From Nitrospira sp. (GTDB lineage Bacteria > Nitrospirota > Nitrospiria > Nitrospirales > Nitrospiraceae): a stretch of DNA of 63,090 bases. Positions 9,285 through 17,198 of this stretch are shown in pieces (position 1 is the first letter of the stretch; the number at the start of each line of letters is the position of its first letter). Position numbers and translations under genes: made by a program. The stretch lies in contig JAEURV010000019.1 of the NCBI GenBank assembly GCA_016788465.1, forward strand, positions 1 to 63,090, written 5' to 3'. The notes under the pieces are model-generated. The model was not told the DNA's origin, searched no databases, and saw only the letters and a program-made list of their open reading frames with translations.

Positions 9285-10125
9285 TCATACCGACATCGGC
9301 TGCACAGCGAAAGCCGGTCGACTCATTGCGCATAGTCGGATCACTGTCGACACGGGTAAAGATGCGGACCGTCGGTGTTTCATTCTGCCAACCAGCCCCA
9401 CGAATTACTTTCTTGACGCCCTCCTGAGGACCTGTCGGATTCTTGGAAGGGCTCTTCTCATAGTACCGCGCATCATACCAGTCGTTCACCCATTCCCACA
9501 CATTGCCGACCACATCGTACACGCCATAGGGACTCTTCCCCGCCTCATAACTTCCGACCGGCATGAGCGTCTTCTCACCGATCCACCGTTGATTGTAATT
9601 CAGATGCTTTGCGGTCGGCTCGACATTCCCCCAGGGGAACCGGCGGTCGGACGTCCCTTTTGCTGCTTTTTCCCACTCTGCTTCTGTGGGCAATCGCTTG
9701 CCAGCCCATTTGCAGTACGCGTCCGCATCAAACCAATCTACGTTGATCACAGGACGATCAGCAAGTGACTCCGTAATGGTGTCGCCTTGCCATAGATTTC
9801 TTGTAGGATTTGTCGGGTTCTGTGGAACACGATGGCCGGTGTTTTTGACAAACTCGATGTAGCGACCATTCGTTACTTCAAATTGGTCGATCAAAAACGT
9901 ATCCAAGAAGACCTCGTGACGGGGATATTCGTCTCGCCCCCCATCACGATCCCCCGGAGGAACTCCCATGGGAAACAAACCTGCTTGGATTTCGACCATC
10001 GGCGCACGATCCTTCCCCTTCGGCGGAGCGAGAACAGTCTGCAATGACTGTGCATCCGCAGGGGAAAGTACTGCAGCGAACAAGATCCCGAACATTGCCG
10101 TACCGACCAGCAACTGAATAGCCAT
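9280..10125 (-). CDS. Secreted FGE-fold (SUMF1) protein, non-catalytic
   Basis: This is a 281-aa protein with a signal peptide (about 1-25, ending SPADA). A full SUMF1 domain starts at the MVEIQAGLFPMG segment and includes LPTEAEWEKAAKG, GNVWEWVNDW and the final TGFRCAADVG. The FGE catalytic cysteine pair is missing: the equivalent region reads PTVRIFTRVDSD. This argues against formylglycine formation. The gene is separated by 144 bp from the HEAT-repeat gene upstream and converges on the plus-strand pair to its left. Its function is probably tied to maturation or binding of the nearby copper proteins, which is inference from context only. Confidence 0.8.
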   Translation of the reverse strand: MAIQLLVGTAMFGILFAAVLSPADAQSLQTVLAPPKGKDRAPMVEIQAGLFPMGVPPGDRDGGRDEYPRHEVFLDTFLIDQFEVTNGRYIEFVKNTGHRVPQNPTNPTRNLWQGDTITESLADRPVINVDWFDADAYCKWAGKRLPTEAEWEKAAKGTSDRRFPWGNVEPTAKHLNYNQRWIGEKTLMPVGSYEAGKSPYGVYDVVGNVWEWVNDWYDARYYEKSPSKNPTGPQEGVKKVIRGAGWQNETPTVRIFTRVDSDPTMRNESTGFRCAADVGMN

Positions 10126-10269
10126 GGAGTATGACCCCCTTCCTTGGACCTCAACAGTCAGGTCACAAAATCATCGCCTCTTGCAGGATTGCCTTGCGGC
10201 TGAGTTATTCCTCGCTCACACATTGTTGACGCCTTGTCGTCGCGCAGGTCTGGAAATTCTCGTCGACAC

Positions 10270-11631
10270 CTACTCCCTGACTTGTGCAAGGCGCAGCAGC
10301 TCTCCTCCTGCCGTGGCGCGAACCGCATCATCTTCATCATGGAGCCCTTGTTTAAGAATCGTAAGGGCACCCACGCCATCCAGCTTCGCCATCGATTTAA
10401 GCACTGCGATCCTTACTCGAGGCATGGTGTCCGAGAACAACGCTCTTACTGCTGAACACGCGGCGCTTCGGTTTCCCTCCGAGGCTCGGGCGAGCGCTCG
10501 CGCCAGCGCGGTACGGACGGCCGGCTCTTTTGTACCGGAAAGAGCCTCGATCGCTGGTAATAACTCATCAAACCGTTCGCCCTGTTCCAATAATCCTCCT
10601 ATCACAAACGCTCTGACTGACGCATCGCGGTCCTCCGTGATGGCTTTGCGTAATGGAGGTCGAGCATCCAAGCCTTGAAGCTGCCCGAGACTCACTGCGG
10701 CAGCTACTCGAACAGGAGGGAGTGGATCCCTCAGAAGCCTGCTCAAGACAGCAAGCGCCTCCGGTTGAGACACGTGACCAAACCCCATCGCAGCGACGCC
10801 GCGAACCGATGGTTGTTTGTGCTGACTGGCATCCATCAGAATCGGAAATACCCGCGCTCCTTGCAAATCGACCAATGCACGAATCGCCGCGCCTCGTTCA
10901 TCAGGGTTCGGAGCTTTCCCTGATTGCTCCAACAGCGCACAGCCTTGTGTGCGCCTATGGCGACAAAGGGCCTCTGCCGCCGCTACACGTACCCTCACCT
11001 CAGGGTCCTGCAGTAATGGCTCGATCAGTCCGATATGCGACGCATCATGGGATCTCCCCAGTCCTTTGAGGACCGCCTCTTTGACGAGAGCGGCTTGATC
11101 GTCCAAAGCGTCCCGGAAACGAGTCGAGCGGCGTCCCTGTTCAAGTTTTGCTAACCCTTCCGCGGCCAATGCGCGAACCAGCCCGGACCCGTCATTGAGA
11201 CCGTCCTCTAAAAATGGAATCGCATCCGAGCTCTGCCAATCCTTAAGTGCGGTATACGCGACACCGCGCATCTGTTCCCGCATGTCTTTCGTAAGGACCA
11301 CGACAAAGGCTAGGGCGACCTCTTGAAGAAGCGAGTGATCCTCTTGCTTCACTATCTGAATCAGGCGGTCGTAGTCCGCCAACGCCTCCTTTGGTTTACC
11401 AAGCCTCAGCAAGGTACGGATCTTAAGTCGGCGAAGTTCCAGCGCACCTGCCGTATTCGCATCAAGCTTGTCCAACTCCTCAAGCGCCCTCTGGTACTCG
11501 TGCTGATCGAAAAGCGTCTGAATGTTTTGAACGCTGGACGCTCCTCCTGCATTTACAGCGTCGGCAAGAGAAGTCAGTACGATGAAAATGACAATAACGA
11601 TTGCAGACCGTCGAATACTCGAGCACTTCAT
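10270..11631 (-). CDS. Exported TPR/HEAT-repeat protein
   Basis: The protein has 453 aa with a signal peptide (about 1-29). A short TPR-like helical segment follows (residues 38-90, FDQHEYQRALEELDKL). The rest, from about 110, is a series of HEAT-like helical repeats of about 31 residues, recognisable by recurring VR.AAAE.L and DPLPPVRVAAA-type turns. Such solenoids are protein-binding scaffolds. It starts 3 bp after the stop of the LolA-like gene, so the two are translated from one mRNA together with the cupredoxin-like gene upstream. A periplasmic scaffold or chaperone role for the copper proteins is plausible but not shown. Confidence 0.75.
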   Translation of the reverse strand: MKCSSIRRSAIVIVIFIVLTSLADAVNAGGASSVQNIQTLFDQHEYQRALEELDKLDANTAGALELRRLKIRTLLRLGKPKEALADYDRLIQIVKQEDHSLLQEVALAFVVVLTKDMREQMRGVAYTALKDWQSSDAIPFLEDGLNDGSGLVRALAAEGLAKLEQGRRSTRFRDALDDQAALVKEAVLKGLGRSHDASHIGLIEPLLQDPEVRVRVAAAEALCRHRRTQGCALLEQSGKAPNPDERGAAIRALVDLQGARVFPILMDASQHKQPSVRGVAAMGFGHVSQPEALAVLSRLLRDPLPPVRVAAAVSLGQLQGLDARPPLRKAITEDRDASVRAFVIGGLLEQGERFDELLPAIEALSGTKEPAVRTALARALARASEGNRSAACSAVRALFSDTMPRVRIAVLKSMAKLDGVGALTILKQGLHDEDDAVRATAGGELLRLAQVRE

Positions 11632-11634
11632 ATC

Positions 11635-12270
11635 TTAGTCTTCGTATCCTTGACGAGTGGAACTCACACGTTTCTTGTATCCAGGCGGCTCTTCGAAATA
11701 CATCGTGGGCTGAGATGACTTCCGGATTCGTTCGTAATGAAACGACCAATCTCGGTCTCGACTGAACAACTTGAGAACGATACCCATCTCCTCATCCACC
11801 CACTCATAGTATCGTTCCGCTCGTCCATGACGCTCCGTCTGAACGTCAAACAACCTGGCTGAACGGTCGGCTACCACAGCGGGACCTATCAGTACTCTGC
11901 TCGTTTCCCCGATCAACGCAGGGCCTACAGATATGATGTCCTCCGTCAACGGCATCACCAACAATTCTCGCTGCTGAGGAAGAACGTACCACACCTCTCC
12001 ATGATCAGGCCGAATGATTTGGATCGCCGCAAACCCATATTCTGTTCGAACCGCATACTTGTACTCTACCCTCAGGCGATCTCCCTTTCCAAACACTTGC
12101 GCCTGATGTTGCTTCCCATTCGCTTCTAGGACGAGCCGGCCGGAAAATTCCGGTTCAGTGAGAACATGCTCGCCACTCTCTGCGACGAAAGGCGGGAACC
12201 AAACCGACACCACAACGATGATAACAAGAAACACCGGGTAATAGATTCTCCTTCTGGTCCCTCTCTGCAT
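11635..12270 (-). CDS. Exported LolA-like outer-membrane lipoprotein-sorting-type protein
   Basis: This is a 211-aa protein with a membrane or signal segment at about 10-28 (VFLVIIVVVSVWF). The mature part has beta-rich LolA-like sequence, for example FSGRLVLEANGK, VWYVLPQQRELLVMPL and a closing segment on charged residues. It sits 6 bp after the cupredoxin-like gene and 3 bp before the HEAT-repeat gene, a tight three-gene operon. It resembles the 219-aa plus-strand protein in length and layout. The ligand is not known. Confidence 0.6.
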   Translation of the reverse strand: MQRGTRRRIYYPVFLVIIVVVSVWFPPFVAESGEHVLTEPEFSGRLVLEANGKQHQAQVFGKGDRLRVEYKYAVRTEYGFAAIQIIRPDHGEVWYVLPQQRELLVMPLTEDIISVGPALIGETSRVLIGPAVVADRSARLFDVQTERHGRAERYYEWVDEEMGIVLKLFSRDRDWSFHYERIRKSSQPTMYFEEPPGYKKRVSSTRQGYED

Positions 12271-12276
12271 CGGTCG

Positions 12277-13203
12277 TTACTGCTGCGTTTCCACCACCGG
12301 TTGAATATCAACGGAATGCCCCAATGACTCAAGGCCGAATCGAGGATTGTCCATGACCTTGTAGGCACTCCGATTCCCTTTTGGTGCCGGCAATGACAGC
12401 CGCTCAATCAGCTTTCCGTCTGGTCGAACGGTGATGAACTTCGTCGTTCCTGGTCCTGTCTGCGGATGCCACACAACTAACTGGTACGTACCGGGTGGAA
12501 TGCCATCGATCACGAACTTGCCTTCTCCATCGGTCAGGGCATAGTAGGGATTATTCACGGCCATAGCCCAGCTTTCCATGTATGCATGAAATCCACACTG
12601 CATATAGAATGTTCGCCGACCCTTATTGAGATACACTGGCCCGACCAACGACTTTCCCGGCGCATGATTATGCATCGCATGGAGATCGCCCCGACGATGC
12701 TGGTGGTTCATAACCAGCGGGGTATTGAACAGCACCCGGTTGCCTGCCTCGGGCGACGTCTCGTATCCCTGTATATCATGCATGACCGGGTCCATATTGA
12801 TGACTTCCACCGCATGCCCATTTCGAACAATCGTCATAAACGGTTCGAACTTACAATCTCGGGCTTCGATCAGCGGAACCGATAGATCAAAGGGTTTGCC
12901 GGACTCGACACCTTCCAGCAAGACAATCGCGTCCCTCAGTCCTCCATGGGAGTCAATGACAAAATCATACAACAATCGCCACCCACGCCCATTTGAAATC
13001 CTCCCACAATAGACCGGATCAGGAAACGTGATCAGATTGAAGCCTTTGGGTTGTGGAGGATCGCCATTCAAGGTCACGACGCCTTCAATCGTCCCACCAT
13101 GAGATACATCAATCACCTCATAAGCCAGCGCACCGATCGGCAGGAACCATGCAGCAACAGAAATCCCCATCCCGACGCAACACTTGTGCAACAATCCGTT
13201 CAC
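12277..13203 (-). CDS. Secreted cupredoxin-like copper protein with carboxypeptidase-regulatory-type domain
   Basis: The protein has 308 aa with a GTG start and a signal peptide (about 1-28). The pattern of His142 (MHDIQ), Cys203, His206 and Met209 (CGFHAYM) fits the ligands of a type 1 copper site. The N-terminal part (IEGVVTLNGDPP) and the GIPPGTYQLVVWHP segment near 240 are typical of carboxypeptidase-regulatory-like or rhamnogalacturonan-lyase-type beta sandwiches. Paralogue of the protein at 16126-17064, sharing every copper ligand. It heads an operon with the LolA-like and HEAT-repeat genes. A role as electron carrier or copper donor to the multicopper oxidases is likely but inferred. 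Confidence 0.72.
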   Translation of the reverse strand: MNGLLHKCCVGMGISVAAWFLPIGALAYEVIDVSHGGTIEGVVTLNGDPPQPKGFNLITFPDPVYCGRISNGRGWRLLYDFVIDSHGGLRDAIVLLEGVESGKPFDLSVPLIEARDCKFEPFMTIVRNGHAVEVINMDPVMHDIQGYETSPEAGNRVLFNTPLVMNHQHRRGDLHAMHNHAPGKSLVGPVYLNKGRRTFYMQCGFHAYMESWAMAVNNPYYALTDGEGKFVIDGIPPGTYQLVVWHPQTGPGTTKFITVRPDGKLIERLSLPAPKGNRSAYKVMDNPRFGLESLGHSVDIQPVVETQQ

Positions 13204-13360
13204 GAATGAAGTCCCCTCTCAGCACTCACGATTGCATCATCTTTAAAAAAAGCGAAAGGAACGTACTCAAGAAGAACAGACTACTAAGAAACCCATCCGA
13301 GCACGCACGCATATTTATGCAGAGACTCACCCAACGCAGTCTTGATCAATTGGATGAATC

Positions 13361-14026
13361 CTATTGGCTCGGGGCTTTACGATTCGCTGTCCCCTGCAGA
13401 TCCATTTCCAGCAACACAGGTCCCTCTGCTTGCCGGGAATCGATCCGACGAGGCATCTGGTCGACCATGAGTTTCGTCAACGGAACTGCCGCAATCATCG
13501 TCGCTTTGCTAATAGGATTCGAATACAAGAAGAGTCGTACGCTTTTCGGCCGTTCACTCGGCTTGATCTGAGGAACAACGTCGTTACCCACAAAACCGAC
13601 CAGGAGTCCGCTCCCATCGGCGAGTTTATGAATTTCGTAGGATCCGGACGAGGAGGATACCCGCTCCAACATCAAATCCGGACTCTGTGTCACCAACGCC
13701 AACCCAAGCTGCTTCGGGGCAATGAAACCATAGCTCCCCGTAGGTGCCAGCGAAAACCTGACCGTACCACTCTCCAACTCCGCCACACCGTTCTTTGTTC
13801 TCATTTGGCGCCTCAAATCCGGCTCCGTCCCGGCTGTCTCGATCACTACTGCAGCAGGCGCAGCCTTCTCCATGGGCAACACCTCTGTCTTTCCCTCGGG
13901 CGCTCCATCACTCAGATGCGGCACGCCTGCCTGGAGCAAGACCGCAAGTACGATGACGGCAGGCCGCCGATTACCGGTTGTGGATGAAAGGACGCAGGAA
14001 TCGAACCATGTGCGTAACATAGGCAC
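13361..14026 (-). CDS. Secreted hypothetical protein
   Basis: I do not recognise this 221-aa protein. It has a hydrophobic segment at about 24-34 (AVIVLAVLLQAGV) that could be a signal or anchor. After a linker rich in Ala and Glu, the body contains beta-rich sequence such as SGTVRFSLAPTGSYGF and SVRLFLYSNPISKATMIAAV. It lies between the FGE-fold pair and the second cupredoxin-like gene on the same strand, with 90 and 157 bp gaps. It is probably an exported part of the same system. Confidence 0.6.
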   Translation of the reverse strand: MPMLRTWFDSCVLSSTTGNRRPAVIVLAVLLQAGVPHLSDGAPEGKTEVLPMEKAAPAAVVIETAGTEPDLRRQMRTKNGVAELESGTVRFSLAPTGSYGFIAPKQLGLALVTQSPDLMLERVSSSSGSYEIHKLADGSGLLVGFVGNDVVPQIKPSERPKSVRLFLYSNPISKATMIAAVPLTKLMVDQMPRRIDSRQAEGPVLLEMDLQGTANRKAPSQ

Positions 14027-14116
14027 TCCTAACCCCGCTTGCTCAATACACGACCATTACGATGGAGCTGCTCGACGACCAGAAGCTGGTCTGATCACAC
14101 TGTGGAGTGTGATCGC

Positions 14117-15100
14117 TCAGTGTTTTGCCTCAAAAGTCGACGGCTCACCTGGCATCTGAGAGACGCTACTCGATGATTGATCGCCAGACACCGACTTCGC
14201 GCAACGAAATCCCAGCCAATTAATTCTGGTGTTCGGATCAGTCCCATTCCGCATGGCAACCCTCATCGTTGTCGTGCTGTCCATCCAACCGCCGCCACGA
14301 AACGCTTTTTGCGTCCCGGTTTCCGGCCCCCGAGGATTTCGATCCGGCGCCCTCTTGTAGTAGTCCTGGTCATACCAGTCGGATACCCACTCAGCCACAT
14401 TACCCATTGTTTGATGGAGGCCATAGGGGCTCACTGAGTTTTCATACTTGTCGACTGCGATGATCGGTGGATACATCAACGACCTCTCAGGCCGATCCCG
14501 CACAGGTCCAGAAAGTCCTGTCCGTCCGAAGTTCGCCCGGCTCAATCCTGCAGACTGACTTCCCCAAGGATTCATTCGCCCGTCTTCGCCTCGCGCCGCC
14601 TTCTCCCACTCTGCCTCAGTCGGCAACCGTTGCCCTGCCCACTTGCAATAGGCGTCGGCATCGTACCACGTGACATGCATGATCGGATGGTGCGCCATTG
14701 CTTCTTGGAAGTTTCCACCGTCATAGCGCCAATCCAACTGGGGATTACGCCCGGTCGCGAGAATGAATTTCAGATACTGAAGATTAGTGACTTCATACTT
14801 ATCGATTTCAAAGGCATCAAGGTACACACGTCGTTGTGGGATCTCACCGCGATAGGCCAGTCGATCCGTCTTCTTGTCGCTGCCCATCAGAAACTCTCCC
14901 GCAGGCACTAAGATCATTTCCCCTTTCGTCTTCCAGTTGGTCACGCGTTCCACGGCCAGCTTCTTCCCGGCTTCCGTCCACTCCACCGTGATGTCTTGCG
15001 TATCCAAGCCCCAAGCAACCTGGGTCATCGCTGCAATGACTCCGGCCATAACCACAGCCCGACCAGCCCAGCGCCATGGGCCCTTTCTCATTCCTCTCAT
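14117..15100 (-). CDS. Secreted FGE-fold (SUMF1) protein, non-catalytic
   Basis: The start at 15100 is preferred because GGAGG lies 7 nt before that ATG, and the protein then begins with a twin-basic signal peptide (MRGMRKGPWRW). An earlier ATG at 15151 overlaps the upstream stop. The 327-aa product has the full SUMF1 fold: LPTEAEWEKAARG, GNVAEWVSDWYDQ and LGFRCAKS near the end. The FGE catalytic cysteines are absent (the equivalent segment reads TTTMRVAMRNGTDP). It is the second of a tandem pair and most similar to its neighbour at 15148-16122, consistent with duplication. Confidence 0.8.
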   Translation of the reverse strand: MRGMRKGPWRWAGRAVVMAGVIAAMTQVAWGLDTQDITVEWTEAGKKLAVERVTNWKTKGEMILVPAGEFLMGSDKKTDRLAYRGEIPQRRVYLDAFEIDKYEVTNLQYLKFILATGRNPQLDWRYDGGNFQEAMAHHPIMHVTWYDADAYCKWAGQRLPTEAEWEKAARGEDGRMNPWGSQSAGLSRANFGRTGLSGPVRDRPERSLMYPPIIAVDKYENSVSPYGLHQTMGNVAEWVSDWYDQDYYKRAPDRNPRGPETGTQKAFRGGGWMDSTTTMRVAMRNGTDPNTRINWLGFRCAKSVSGDQSSSSVSQMPGEPSTFEAKH

Positions 15101-15147
15101 GATGCGGCCTCCTCGTTGATCAGTCAAAGTTCCTTGCGCATCGTCCG

Positions 15148-16122
15148 TCACTCTGAGAGCCGCATCACTTTCTGTGCGGCACTCTCTCGGTCAGTATTCG
15201 ATGCTTCACTATTCTCAGCGTCTCCAGACTTCGCACAGCGAAATCCTGTCAGATAACTCTCTCGATCCGGTGGACCGGCATTGCGGCCGGCGGAGCGAGC
15301 CACCTCCGGATCTTCATTCCAAGATCCTCCACGAAACACCTTGAGCTCTCCGCTCTTGGGTCCGAGCGGATTTCTGTCATAACCTTGCCGATAGTACTCA
15401 GGATCGAACCAGTCCGACACCCATTCGCTGACATTACCCGCCATTTGGTAGGCACCGTATGGGCTTGCACCTTTGTCGTAGCGATTGATATTGGCGAGGG
15501 GCGGATACTTGAATCCGCGCTTCGACCCGGGATGGGCGATATTGCTCTTGATCCAACCGGCCGGTTCGTTTCCCCACGGAAAAATCCGACCGTCCGCCCC
15601 ACGTGCCGCCTTCTCCCATTCGGCTTCCGTAGGAAGCCGTTTGCCGGCCCACCGACAAAAGGAGTCGGCTTCATACCAGCTCACATTAATCACGGGATGG
15701 AGGGCGGCCTTTTCCGGAAAAGGATTCTCTCGCCAGAACTTCGGCCAATCTGCTCCTGTCCCAAGCACGAATCTGAGGTACTCAACATTCGACACTTCGA
15801 ATCGGTCGATCATGAATGCATCAAGGTAGACCTGATGCTGTGGTTGCTCTTGCGGACCGGCGGCACGATCCTTTCTCGGATCGCTCCCCATGAGAAACGA
15901 TCCCGCCGGAACCAGTACCATTCCGCCTGGCACGTCCATCGCCCCCAACCGCTCTGCTTCATCTTGTGGAGTCCACAGCGAGGGCTGCTTGGAACTCTCG
16001 TGATCAGCCCTGACCGTGGCAGTTATGAGCCATAGCACACTACACAAGAGGATAATCCATGCGTATCGCATGAGACCGCCGAGTGATGGCACCTGCCCCT
16101 CAGTCTGTGTTAATCCAGCCAT
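15148..16122 (-). CDS. Secreted FGE-fold (SUMF1) protein, non-catalytic
   Basis: This is a 324-aa protein. An internal ATG at 16071 (MRYAWIILLCS) would start directly on the signal peptide and may be the real start. The SUMF1 blocks are intact (VLVPAGSFLMGSD, LPTEAEWEKAARG, GNVSEWVSDWFD, TGFRCAKSG). The paired FGE catalytic cysteines are missing. It begins 3 bp after the cupredoxin-like gene and lies just upstream of the next FGE-fold gene. The order cupredoxin, FGE-fold, FGE-fold suggests that these proteins work together in the periplasm. Confidence 0.8.
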   Translation of the reverse strand: MAGLTQTEGQVPSLGGLMRYAWIILLCSVLWLITATVRADHESSKQPSLWTPQDEAERLGAMDVPGGMVLVPAGSFLMGSDPRKDRAAGPQEQPQHQVYLDAFMIDRFEVSNVEYLRFVLGTGADWPKFWRENPFPEKAALHPVINVSWYEADSFCRWAGKRLPTEAEWEKAARGADGRIFPWGNEPAGWIKSNIAHPGSKRGFKYPPLANINRYDKGASPYGAYQMAGNVSEWVSDWFDPEYYRQGYDRNPLGPKSGELKVFRGGSWNEDPEVARSAGRNAGPPDRESYLTGFRCAKSGDAENSEASNTDRESAAQKVMRLSE

Positions 16123-16125
16123 TTC

Positions 16126-17064
16126 TCAGCGTTTCTGTTTTTGGATCATGGGATCGATTTCTTTCTGAGCTTCTTCCGTAACATTGTAACGCACATAATC
16201 GTGTTCTAAGACCTCGTTGGCATACAGCCGACCCGTCGGAGCTTGGACCATGAGTGTCGTTTCCACCGTCTCTTTGGGACGCACAGTAATGGTTTGCTCA
16301 ACGGGTGTCCGTACATACGGATGCCAGACGACCAACTTATAGGTCCCTGGGGGAACATTAGTGATGGCAAATCGTCCCTCGTCGTCCGTCTTGGCAAAGT
16401 ACGGATTGTTGACCGCCACACCCCAACTCTCCATATAGGCATGAAACCCGCACTGCATCACGAAGATGCGGCGTCCTTTGCTGAGATTCACCAGTTGCTT
16501 CGTGGGAGCTCCGGCCATGTGTTTGTGGTACATTGCCGCATCGCTACGATCTTTGAAGTTTCGTGGGTGTTGAGGATTCATCGGCAGCGGCACATTGAAC
16601 AGCACCCGTGCACCAAGGTTCGACGTTTCGTACGCCTGAATATCATGCATGACAGGATCCATGTTGACGACTGTCACCGATTGGTCGTCTCGCACCGCCA
16701 TGGTGAATGGAAGAAATAAGCAGTCCTTGGCCTCAACTTGGGGTGTACTCGTCTCATCAAACGGCTTGCCTTTCTCCACCCCTTCGAGATACACCACGAC
16801 TTCACGAAATTCTCCACCCACACCGATATTGAAGGGCTGCAAGATGCGCCACCCTTTCCCATCGGAAATGCGGCCACAATAGAACGGATCAGGCAATGTG
16901 GTTAAATTGTAGCCTTTCGGTTTAGGAACCTGCCCCCCGAGGTACACGGTCCCCATAATGCTCCCACCGTCTGAGACCGTAGTTTCGTCATACGCTGCAA
17001 CGGGCCCACCTACTGAGAGTATCACCCACCCTATCAGCGCCGTTATGATCCACTTCCCATTCAT
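16126..17064 (-). CDS. Secreted cupredoxin-like copper protein with carboxypeptidase-regulatory-type domain
   Basis: I chose the ATG at 17064, because AAGGAG lies 6 nt upstream; an ATG six codons earlier lacks a ribosome site. Numbered from that earlier ATG, the signal peptide ends near residue 30, and His146 (MHDIQ), Cys211, His214 and Met217 (CGFHAYM) would form a type 1 copper centre. A His/Met-rich stretch near 184-190 (MYHKHMA) may add copper binding. The C-terminal VPPGTYKLVVWHP block matches a carboxypeptidase-regulatory-like sandwich. It is the first gene after the second multicopper oxidase, beyond a terminator, and starts the FGE-fold operon. Confidence 0.72.
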   Translation of the reverse strand: MNGKWIITALIGWVILSVGGPVAAYDETTVSDGGSIMGTVYLGGQVPKPKGYNLTTLPDPFYCGRISDGKGWRILQPFNIGVGGEFREVVVYLEGVEKGKPFDETSTPQVEAKDCLFLPFTMAVRDDQSVTVVNMDPVMHDIQAYETSNLGARVLFNVPLPMNPQHPRNFKDRSDAAMYHKHMAGAPTKQLVNLSKGRRIFVMQCGFHAYMESWGVAVNNPYFAKTDDEGRFAITNVPPGTYKLVVWHPYVRTPVEQTITVRPKETVETTLMVQAPTGRLYANEVLEHDYVRYNVTEEAQKEIDPMIQKQKR

Positions 17065-17139
17065 TACGCTCTCCTTATTCATCCCGATCGGCCAACCGAC
17101 CGTCCATACTCAATAACGGGACAGCGAGTAAAAACACAA

Positions 17140-17174
17140 GTGGGGGAGCCGCGTGAAACAGGCGACTCCCCCAC
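17140..17174 (-). terminator. Rho-independent terminator after the second multicopper oxidase
   Basis: GTGGGGGAG (17140-17148) and CTCCCCCAC (17166-17174) form a perfect 9-bp GC-rich stem 25 nt after the oxidase stop codon. On the minus strand it is followed by a T-rich stretch (TTGTGTTTTT). It separates the oxidase from the cupredoxin/FGE-fold operon. Confidence 0.75.
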
Positions 17175-17198
17175 AGATGCGATGCTCTCTCCGTTCCG

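Noticed and set aside
13204-13360. GG-N10-GC match upstream of the second cupredoxin-like gene
   Set aside because: Only the spacing fits; the GGCAC and TTGC cores are mostly lost, so it is not called a sigma-54 promoter.
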